Origin: an uncultured Muribaculaceae bacterium
GTDB taxonomy: Bacteria; Bacteroidota; Bacteroidia; Bacteroidales; Muribaculaceae
Direction: 5' to 3'
Length of the DNA stretch: 28,897 bases
Assembly: GCA_910583795.1 (NCBI GenBank)
Contig: CAJTZQ010000044.1
Span: forward strand, 1-28,897
A model generated the notes under the pieces. The model made no database searches. It was given only the letters and a program-made list of their open reading frames with translations, and was not told where the DNA came from. The first letter of the stretch is position 1. Each line of letters begins with the position of its first letter. Shown piece after piece: positions 8,607-13,593 of this stretch. The translations under genes were made by a program, and so were the position numbers.

Positions 8607-8614
8607 ATCATGAT
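8607..8614. promoter_or_regulatory. Dyad midway between two divergent -7 boxes, candidate operator
   Basis: ATCATGAT is a perfect 8-nt palindrome. Its centre (8610.5) is almost exactly midway between the leftward -7 box of cas3 (8579-8586) and the rightward -7 box of the crRNA-like RNA (8632-8639). Both expected -33 regions would fall here. A protein bound here could coordinate both promoters. Only the sequence symmetry is seen; function is inferred. Confidence 0.35.
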
Positions 8615-8631
8615 TCATCAAAAAAAATTAT

Positions 8632-8639
8632 TATTTTTG
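8632..8639 (+). promoter_or_regulatory. Candidate -7 box for the crRNA-like RNA
   Basis: TATTTTTG is a perfect TAnnTTTG match on the + strand. Transcription would start near 8645, about 46 nt before the pseudo-repeat. Between them is TGACAACGTTTGTCA (8659-8673), a 6-bp inverted repeat that shares its right arm with a second one, TGTCAACTGACA (8669-8680). These may be RNA structure or an operator. A sigma70-like alternative, TTGTCA (8668-8673) and CATACT (8690-8695), would start inside the pseudo-repeat and is less attractive. Confidence 0.45.
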
Positions 8640-8644
8640 CTTAA

Positions 8645-8775
8645 AGTTTGATGAACACTGACAACGTTTGTCAACTGACACGCTAATTTCATACTCTTAT
8701 TAATGAGTGTGTGGATTGAAACATATATGTTTACTAGCTACACTTTAACGCTCAAATAATTTTGAGCGTTTTTTG
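8645..8775 (+). ncRNA. CRISPR-resembling regulatory RNA (creR-like): pseudo-repeat, one pseudo-spacer, terminator
   Basis: The pseudo-repeat 8691-8722 has the same 32-nt size as the true repeat. It folds as a 6-bp stem (ATACTC/GAGTGT, one G-U pair) with an 8-nt loop, followed by GTGGATTGAAAC, identical to the last 12 nt of the repeat and so containing the whole 11-nt Cas5 handle. The stem sequence has diverged but its position is kept. The pseudo-spacer starts at 8723 and runs into an intrinsic terminator (8747-8774), which may serve as the 3' hairpin. The guide partly matches the cas3 promoter behind a TTC PAM. Regulatory crRNA-like RNAs (CreR/CreA type) that steer Cascade to repress cas genes or a toxin are known in other CRISPR systems. 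No toxin gene was recognised nearby, so operon autorepression is the preferred role. The 5' end is an estimate. Confidence 0.8.
8747..8774 (+). terminator. Intrinsic terminator ending the crRNA-like RNA
   Basis: A perfect 10-bp stem (AACGCTCAAA at 8747-8756 pairing with TTTGAGCGTT at 8761-8770) has the tetraloop TAAT and a run of six T at 8769-8774. The T run is only on the + strand, so it ends rightward transcription. No protein gene precedes it on this strand, which is good evidence that a small RNA is made here. Confidence 0.85.
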
Positions 8776-8782
8776 TTGCCAA

Positions 8783-8792
8783 TTTCAATCCA
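8783..8792 (-). repeat. Inverted copy of the CRISPR handle sequence
   Basis: TTTCAATCCA on the + strand is the reverse complement of TGGATTGAAA, the core of the 11-nt handle at 8712-8722. It lies 8 nt past the terminator's T run. Read-through RNA could pair this stretch with the handle and mask it. No hairpin precedes it on the minus strand, so it does not look like a second pseudo-repeat. Confidence 0.6.
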
Positions 8793-9130
8793 AAAACTTA
8801 ACTCGATTTCCAGATTCAACATGTTCAACTCATGAATGTGATAAAAGAGCGTTTCTTAAATATAGTTCATAGTCATTCCATGTGTCCTGGTCTTCTGGAA
8901 GAGATTATCGTTGTCTTAGTTTGAATCGTAGTGCAAAAGTAATTATAAATACTGCCAGATATTGGCGGCAAAGTATTAATAAATATTAATATATGGATAA
9001 TATGCCGTAATCCCGAGACATGGAAATGATAGTGATAGCCGGTTCTACCACTACCTGCGTTCTTTGGAGGGAGAGAGCGGGGCCGGAGTTTTTCATTATA
9101 GGATGAGTGGCAGCAATTAATTTCATTTAG
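8793..9130. other. Gene-free stretch between the CRISPR locus and the RAYT region
   Basis: No convincing ORF or RNA gene is visible. It contains one imperfect inverted repeat at 8948-8977 (AATACTGCC pairing with GGC and AGTATT, two unpaired A) and a leftward TACTTTTG at 8941-8934 that matches the -7 consensus but lacks a -33 element. In DNA this AT-rich such matches also occur by chance. Confidence 0.5.
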
Positions 9131-9146
9131 GCAAGCTGAAGCTTGC
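9131..9146. repeat. REP-like hairpin 1 (3' side of the RAYT gene)
   Basis: GCAAGCTGAAGCTTGC is a 6-bp hairpin with a 4-nt loop, preceded by G and followed by TCAC. An identical copy in the same orientation lies at 10282-10297 on the other side of the transposase-like gene. Short hairpins flanking the gene are typical of REP elements associated with RAYT transposases. Confidence 0.7.
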
Positions 9147-9165
9147 TCACGGGACCAGAATTTTG

Positions 9166-9201
9166 GACACGGACCGGGATTGTGACACGGACCGGGATTG
9201 G
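9166..9201. repeat. Two tandem copies of an 18-nt repeat
   Basis: GACACGGACCGGGATTG plus one base occurs at 9166-9183 and again at 9184-9201, differing only at the last base. It lies 20 nt beyond REP-like hairpin 1 and just past the 3' end of the transposase-like gene. No function is apparent. Confidence 0.75.
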
Positions 9202-9245
9202 GATGATAATATTGGTGGGAATGATCAGCTGGAACGGGGGAGGTT

Positions 9246-10220
9246 TTATCGGCGATGAATTAGGGCGGCTTGAGGGGGTAATGTTGCAATTTGTGCAGCA
9301 ATGGTATTTAGTTCTTGTGCATGAGTATAACTGATTGCTTTCCGGGACTCAGGAAATTCTTCGGTGCTGACTATCAATAGCCTGCCTTCGGCGCATAGAT
9401 CGAAAAGGTCTTTGTATGGCTTTTTCCTGTCTGAAAAGCAATAATCCACGATCATAATTATTCCGCAGCCATTTTTAATTGCCTCATCACGGAAAATCTT
9501 TTCTTCCGGATTTATGAATGGCGATACCATAACACCTCCGCAGCGGATGGTCTCTTCCCATTCTTTAATTTTTTCATTGAGATTTGGGGTGCGGCTTTTC
9601 ACCCTGCTTATTTTGACAAATGATTTGACAGGATTGTCGAGTAGAAAAATATTGCCGTAAAGACCGCACTTCCTATTGTTGATCAATAATTGTAATTTAT
9701 GGAAGAAATAATCGGGATATAATTTTTTTACAAGATAACGGCGAGGGTTGTCGGCTATATAATTGTAAAATGCATCTTTTGCCCCGACACGGAAAGCGAT
9801 TTTATCATTAAATCCGGGTTTAAATATGGAGATATTATCCAAACAAAGTCTCGATTGAGGAAATTCGGATTTAAAAGTATTTGTGCAATTAGATTTAAAT
9901 GCCGCAATCATTGATCCAAGGGCGAATTCAGTCCTTTTCGTCACAAAGAGTTCAAAATGAATGTGATCAGGCATAGCGATCTGTCGAAGGATGCGAAGGT
10001 CCGGATAATCATTGCAGAGCTTTTCAAGACAATTGTAGATTATTTTACCAGTTGGTGACAACTCGACTATAGGTGACACTTTAGTGGAATTTGGATCAGG
10101 TGTAATGGTGGAGAAGACTGGTGCTCCCGGATGTTTTAGCATTGTTATCATGTAGATGCAGCGACTTCGATAGTCGTGGTTTTTGCATCTTCTGGTATAG
10201 TTATGTTGGAAATCAGACAT
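9246..10220 (-). CDS. RAYT-like Y1 (HUH) transposase-domain protein with C-terminal Rossmann-like extension
   Basis: The 324-aa product has an N-terminal Y1_Tnp-type domain. The HUH motif is His86-x-His88 in AMPDHIHFELFV, and the candidate nucleophile tyrosine is Tyr154 or Tyr152 in FYNYIADNPRRYLVKK, the YI-x-x-NP motif usual in REP-associated tyrosine transposases. In the C-terminal third (about 228-310), GGVMVSPFINPEEKIFRDEAIKNGCGIIMIV and LCAEGRLLIVST resemble a DprA/SLOG-like Rossmann fold. That assignment is by eye and tentative. RAYTs are usually single-copy housekeeping-like genes that act on REP hairpins, and here REP-like hairpins lie on both sides. It could be domesticated rather than mobile. 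No target duplication or IS ends were recognised. Confidence 0.8.
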   Translation of the reverse strand: MSDFQHNYTRRCKNHDYRSRCIYMITMLKHPGAPVFSTITPDPNSTKVSPIVELSPTGKIIYNCLEKLCNDYPDLRILRQIAMPDHIHFELFVTKRTEFALGSMIAAFKSNCTNTFKSEFPQSRLCLDNISIFKPGFNDKIAFRVGAKDAFYNYIADNPRRYLVKKLYPDYFFHKLQLLINNRKCGLYGNIFLLDNPVKSFVKISRVKSRTPNLNEKIKEWEETIRCGGVMVSPFINPEEKIFRDEAIKNGCGIIMIVDYCFSDRKKPYKDLFDLCAEGRLLIVSTEEFPESRKAISYTHAQELNTIAAQIATLPPQAALIHRR

Positions 10221-10281
10221 TTGTAGAGGAGTGTTTTAAGGTTAAAAATAAATTGGCTAATGGGTGAGGCAAATTGATAAG

Positions 10282-10297
10282 GCAAGCTGAAGCTTGC
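10282..10297. repeat. REP-like hairpin 2 (5' side of the RAYT gene)
   Basis: An exact copy of the 16-nt hairpin at 9131-9146, again preceded by G and followed by TCAC, so at least 21 nt are identical. It lies 62 nt upstream of the transposase-like gene start. The pair brackets the gene as direct repeats. Confidence 0.7.
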
Positions 10298-10410
10298 TCA
10301 CAGAACTATTCTTTGGATTTTGCTCACAAAATTATTATTTAGAGCTTGATGATAGGAATGCCCTTATTGATATATGCCAATAGAACTATAAGCCGATGAA
10401 TGGTTCTGTG

Positions 10411-10428
10411 AATAAGCTTTAGCTTATT
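10411..10428. repeat. REP-like hairpin 3, variant
   Basis: AATAAGCTTTAGCTTATT is a perfect 7-bp hairpin with loop TTTA. It shares the core AAGCTnnAGCTT with hairpins 1 and 2 and differs by compensating changes outside the core, which suggests that the structure is what is kept. The gap 10221-10596 holds nothing else beyond these hairpins and the msrB promoter. Confidence 0.55.
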
Positions 10429-10540
10429 TTGTAGAATGCACAAAAATAATAAAATTTTAGATATCAGCCACCCTTATTAATATTTGTATATCCAAATAAT
10501 TCATTGGTTTACGAATGAGTGTGTGTAGTCTCTTTGTGTT

Positions 10541-10548
10541 TATATTTG
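10541..10548 (+). promoter_or_regulatory. Candidate -7 box for msrB
   Basis: TATATTTG matches TAnnTTTG perfectly and lies 48 nt upstream of the preferred msrB start. No -33 TTTG is found at the standard distance. Confidence 0.4.
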
Positions 10549-10596
10549 GATTTGCTTCATTGTTTGGCGAACCGCGCAATTTGGAGTAATGTTTAT

Positions 10597-11163
10597 ATGA
10601 TGATGGGTAAGATGTATATAATATTGATGTTTCTGTTGCTTTCCGGGTGTGCGAGAAGTGCCGTGGATGGAGGGATAGGTCATCATTTAGAGAAAAAGGA
10701 GATAGATATGAAAGAAAGATATTGTAAACCTTCGGATGAGGAATTACGACGTAATTTGACAGCCGAGCAGTATGCTGTCACTCAACAGGGAGCGACCGAA
10801 CGTCCATATATTAATGAATATGATCATGAATTCAGACCCGGGATATATGTGGATATCACGACCGGGGAGCCATTGTTTTTGTCTTCTGACAAATTTGATT
10901 CCGGGTGTGGATGGCCGGCTTTCAGCCGACCGATATCCCCTGAAGTATTGACGGAACATGCTGACAATTCACATGGCATGAGGCGTGTGGAAGTACGTAG
11001 TGCGGTGGGGGATGCTCACTTGGGGCATGTCTTCCCGGATGGACCTCGTTCGAAAGGCGGGTTGAGGTATTGCATCAACAGTGCGTCGCTCCGCTTTATT
11101 CCCAAGTCTGAAATGGAGGCGCAGGGATATGGCGAATATCTTCCGTTGATTAAAGATGATTAG
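10597..11163 (+). CDS. msrB: Peptide-methionine (R)-S-oxide reductase MsrB, lipoprotein form
   Basis: MsrB repairs oxidised methionine (R-sulfoxide) in proteins. From the chosen start the protein has 188 aa. It begins with a lipoprotein signal ending LLLSGC (Cys18), so it should sit on the periplasmic or outer surface as an envelope repair enzyme. The catalytic cysteine is Cys159 in RYCINSAS and the resolving cysteine is Cys104 in DSGCGWPAF. GDAHLGHVFPDG is also present. The two CxxC zinc motifs of many MsrBs are absent (YVDITTGEPLF), as in the Neisseria PilB-type enzyme. The open frame extends to 10519, but the ATG at 10597 gives a clean signal peptide and has GGAG 10 nt before it. Its stop overlaps the stop of the convergent transporter gene. 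Confidence 0.93.
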   Translation: MMMGKMYIILMFLLLSGCARSAVDGGIGHHLEKKEIDMKERYCKPSDEELRRNLTAEQYAVTQQGATERPYINEYDHEFRPGIYVDITTGEPLFLSSDKFDSGCGWPAFSRPISPEVLTEHADNSHGMRRVEVRSAVGDAHLGHVFPDGPRSKGGLRYCINSASLRFIPKSEMEAQGYGEYLPLIKDD

Positions 11164-12374
11164 TCAGAAAATTTGTTTGCGGAGAAAGCACGTCGGCGTG
11201 CTGGAATGTATATCAGTAGGCAAAAGATGGCGGTGCATATCGCAATGGAGCCTCCGATATATCCGATCTGCCCGAGACAGCTGTTATTGGTGGCAATTCC
11301 GCCTACCAGAGCGCCGGCACCGATGCCGAGATTGAAAGTGCCGGAATAGATGCTCATGGGGACAGCTGAATCGTGAGGGAATAGGCGTACAATATCGTTC
11401 TGGAGGGCTATGTTGAGTGTGGTCGTGGCAATGCCCCATGGAATACATAAGGCAGCCAGCAGTATAGGGCTAATGTTTGCTGCGGGGCGAAGCATCAGCA
11501 GCATGAAGGGAATGCCAAAACAGGAAACTATAATCATAGCTCTGGAATTGCGGGTATAACCTTCTCCGGCAATCACGCTGCCAAGCAATCCGGCTACTCC
11601 GAACAATGTCAGTGTCCATGTTATTGCAGATTCGCTGAAGCCCGCAATCTGTTCCAGGAATGGCTCTATGTAACTATATCCTGTGTAATGCCCCGTAACA
11701 GTGACACCGATAATGAGATAAATCATCATTAGCTGCGGGCAATGGAGCATATCGTAAATAAGTTGTTTGCGTGACACAGTTTCAGCTTCCCGATTAACAT
11801 TAGGATAGAACATACGCATAAATATAAACAGAAGTATTGCAAGGATGCCGATCGAACCGAATGCTATGCGCCATCCGGCGATAAGTCCTATGATCCTGCC
11901 GAGAGGTAATCCTATGATAAGAGCCATTCCACCTCCTGCAACAAGTACACTAAGAGCAGCAGCACGCTTATCTGGAGGAGCTACCGCCACAATCATGGCG
12001 GGGGCTATTGACCAGAATATGCAGTGCGTCAGAGCGACACCGATACGTGAGGCAAGCAACATATTGTAGCTGCCTGCGAATGCAGAGAGGAAATGGGAGA
12101 TAATGAATATTGCGATAATGCCAAGCATAAGCTTGCGATAGGGAACGCGGGCAAAAGTCAGCATCAGAGGCAGTGAGAGAAGAGCCACAACCCATGCGTA
12201 TGCTGTGATAAGTAAGCCGGTTTTGGCTTCGCTAACGCCTAAATTTGCACCGATATCGCTAAGCAAGCCGACAGGAATCATCTCAGAGGTGTTGAACGTG
12301 AATCCGGCAGCAGCCATAACTATCATTGGGACAATGTAATTGAATTCTCTACGGGATTTATTTTGATGCTTCAT
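11160..12374 (-). CDS. sotB: MFS sugar efflux transporter, SotB/SetB type
   Basis: This 404-aa protein has about 12 hydrophobic segments, normal for the major facilitator superfamily. It resembles E. coli SotB (YdeA) over its whole length, for example FNTSEMIPVGLLSDIGANL, ITAYAWVVALLSLPLML, SRIGVALTHCIFWSIAPAM, GHYTGYSYIEPFLEQIAGF and GTFNLGIGAGALVGG. SotB exports sugars such as arabinose and IPTG by proton antiport. The substrate here cannot be read from sequence. The TAA stop (11162-11160) overlaps the msrB TAG, so the convergent genes share three bases' worth of 3' end and no separate terminator is visible between them. The upstream gap to 12600 shows no clear promoter on this strand. Confidence 0.88.
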   Translation of the reverse strand: MKHQNKSRREFNYIVPMIVMAAAGFTFNTSEMIPVGLLSDIGANLGVSEAKTGLLITAYAWVVALLSLPLMLTFARVPYRKLMLGIIAIFIISHFLSAFAGSYNMLLASRIGVALTHCIFWSIAPAMIVAVAPPDKRAAALSVLVAGGGMALIIGLPLGRIIGLIAGWRIAFGSIGILAILLFIFMRMFYPNVNREAETVSRKQLIYDMLHCPQLMMIYLIIGVTVTGHYTGYSYIEPFLEQIAGFSESAITWTLTLFGVAGLLGSVIAGEGYTRNSRAMIIVSCFGIPFMLLMLRPAANISPILLAALCIPWGIATTTLNIALQNDIVRLFPHDSAVPMSIYSGTFNLGIGAGALVGGIATNNSCLGQIGYIGGSIAICTAIFCLLIYIPARRRAFSANKFSD

Positions 12375-12572
12375 ACAGCCTTTGGTAAATGCACTATTAG
12401 AATTTGCTATGAAATAACGAAGCTTTCCGCGTGTATATTTTGACTATATCCAAGGATTTTTTCAGCAAATGAAAGAGAGATAAGAGGTATGCACTTTATT
12501 TATTACCCTTAGTCATAAAGATTTGATAAAAATTATTATCTGGATCTTGTTATTTATTTTGTTAAAAATGTT

Positions 12573-12580
12573 TATATTTG
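12573..12580 (+). promoter_or_regulatory. Candidate -7 box for the small secreted protein
   Basis: TATATTTG is a perfect TAnnTTTG match, 20 nt before the ATG at 12601, giving a leader of about 14 nt. No -33 TTTG is present at 19-20 nt. Confidence 0.45.
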
Positions 12581-12600
12581 CAAGTGTAACATATTTTAAA

Positions 12601-12942
12601 ATGAAACCAATAATAACAATAATTATCTCTTTGTTGGGTTGCCTGGGTTTATACTCGCAAACAGCCACGGAATACTTTAGCGTAGGAGATCCGATAAAAT
12701 ACTGCGGCACTGAATTCTCTCTTGTTTGGAGTACACACCCGCAAGAGAATTATTATTTGCAAGAATATCTTCCTAAAGGTGAATCACTTGACCACTATAA
12801 CCAAATGTTTACGGTAAGTGTAATATTTTGGGATAGGACACCGCGGGAAGAGATTCAGGCGAAAATAGCTGAATTAGAGCAACGCAAGAAAACAGACTCG
12901 GTTACCAATTATTTGGTTGTTGAAAACTCGCGTGTCACCTGA
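12601..12942 (+). CDS. Small secreted protein of unknown function, probably truncated
   Basis: From the ATG at 12601 the product has 113 aa: a signal peptide MKPIITIIISLLGCLGLYSQ, then a mature part beginning TATEYFSVGDPIKYCGTEF. The open frame extends to 12523, but the added residues are AT-rich read-through and the -7 box at 12573 would lie inside them. The run LQEYLPKGESLDHYNQMFTVSVIFWD and EEIQAKIAELEQRKKTD looks like a real folded protein. I do not recognise a named family. The end, LVVENSRVT, comes from bases that on the other strand encode the RhuM fragment, so the natural C-terminus was probably lost at a rearrangement near 12920-12930. Confidence 0.65.
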   Translation: MKPIITIIISLLGCLGLYSQTATEYFSVGDPIKYCGTEFSLVWSTHPQENYYLQEYLPKGESLDHYNQMFTVSVIFWDRTPREEIQAKIAELEQRKKTDSVTNYLVVENSRVT

Positions 12943-13172
12943 CGAGAGCCTTCCTGTCGAACCTGTAAGAAATTCTTACAGGTTGCTGGTTCATCTAATT
13001 CGCCATCTGCATATATGTTGCGAATATGCTGTACGATATTTGGGCGAGTCGTCTGATAAAGTTCAGCCATCTGTTGCTGGGAAAGCCATACTGTCTCTCC
13101 GGTAAACTTCACATCAATGCGAGTTTCGCCATCCTCGCTTTGATATATGATTATCTGGTTGTTGTCATCCAT
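12909..13172 (-). pseudogene. RhuM-family protein, N-terminal remnant
   Basis: The 87-aa frame starts MDDNNQIIIYQSEDGETRIDVKFTGETVWLSQQQMAELYQTTRPNIVQHIRNIYADGEL, the conserved N-terminus of RhuM-family proteins, with a helix-turn-helix-like WLSQQQMAELYQTTRPNI segment. Complete RhuM proteins are about 330 aa. Here homology stops after RQVTRE and seven residues later the frame ends inside the convergent gene. About three quarters of the protein is missing. RhuM was named from a Salmonella pathogenicity island gene, and its function remains poorly known. A candidate promoter lies upstream at 13198-13229. Confidence 0.8.
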
Positions 13173-13197
13173 GATTCAATATAATTCCTTTAATCCA

Positions 13198-13229
13198 CAA
13201 ATTTAGCAAATATATATGATTATTTCAAC
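13198..13229 (-). promoter_or_regulatory. Candidate promoter of the RhuM remnant
   Basis: Read leftward, TAAATTTG (13205-13198) is a perfect -7 box. GTTG (13229-13226), one base off the -33 TTTG, lies 20 nt upstream of it. A second -7 match, TATATTTG, overlaps nearby at 13214-13207. Confidence 0.4.
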
Positions 13230-13418
13230 CTCATTGGAAAAGGTAGGAGGTAAAGTGTCACTTTCGACATGACATTCCATAGCTAACGCTCGGGCACAGA
13301 ACCACCACGACGCGGATTTGGCAGATTGCTTCATTTTTATTCTTTTCAACTAAATTAGGTAAGAACCAAATTCGTTAACCTCCCAACCAACAACATAAAA
13401 CATACAACCAACAACGAA
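13230..13418. other. Gene-free stretch
   Basis: No ORF with family similarity, RNA gene or clear repeat is visible between the RhuM promoter region and the fimbrial terminator. Past the terminator, 13450-13593 is likewise empty up to the stop codon of the tip gene. Confidence 0.5.
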
Positions 13419-13449
13419 AAGGGACGCAGCTATTCTCGCCACGTCCCTT
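13419..13449 (-). terminator. Probable terminator of the fimbrial operon
   Basis: AAGGGACG (13419-13426) pairs with CGTCCCTT (13442-13449), an 8-bp stem with a 15-nt loop. Read leftward it is followed by a T/G-rich tail TTCGTTGTTGGTTGTATG. It lies about 145 nt beyond the stop of the last fimbrial gene. Its form resembles the hairpin and tail after the 965-aa gene (25691-25718). Confidence 0.6.
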
Positions 13450-13593
13450 GATTAGAATTTAATGCTTCGTATGTGCTTTACATACTATGTCTACAAGGTG
13501 TCTCCCGACGGCTTGCAAACCGATACTACTTATAACTTATTAAATCGTTAAATGATTGTATCTTATCCCGGAATCAAATTCCGTTATTCGTTG

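Noticed and set aside
8782..8792. Minus-strand handle as a second regulatory guide
   Set aside because: No hairpin precedes it on that strand, the last handle base differs, and I found no TTC-linked match for the following bases in the window.
8934..8941. Leftward TACTTTTG as a second cas promoter
   Set aside because: There is no -33 element, it lies beyond the guide gene, and such short matches are frequent in AT-rich DNA.
8793..9130. A toxin gene paired with the crRNA-like RNA, as in CreTA modules
   Set aside because: No small toxin ORF or toxin RNA could be supported next to the guide, and the guide's match is at the cas3 promoter.
9143..9334. 63-aa + strand ORF
   Set aside because: It translates the 18-nt tandem repeats and then runs antisense to the RAYT-like gene.
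13450..13593. Possible tRNA-like structure near 13480-13530
   Set aside because: No cloverleaf with a T-loop consensus and matching acceptor arms could be built.
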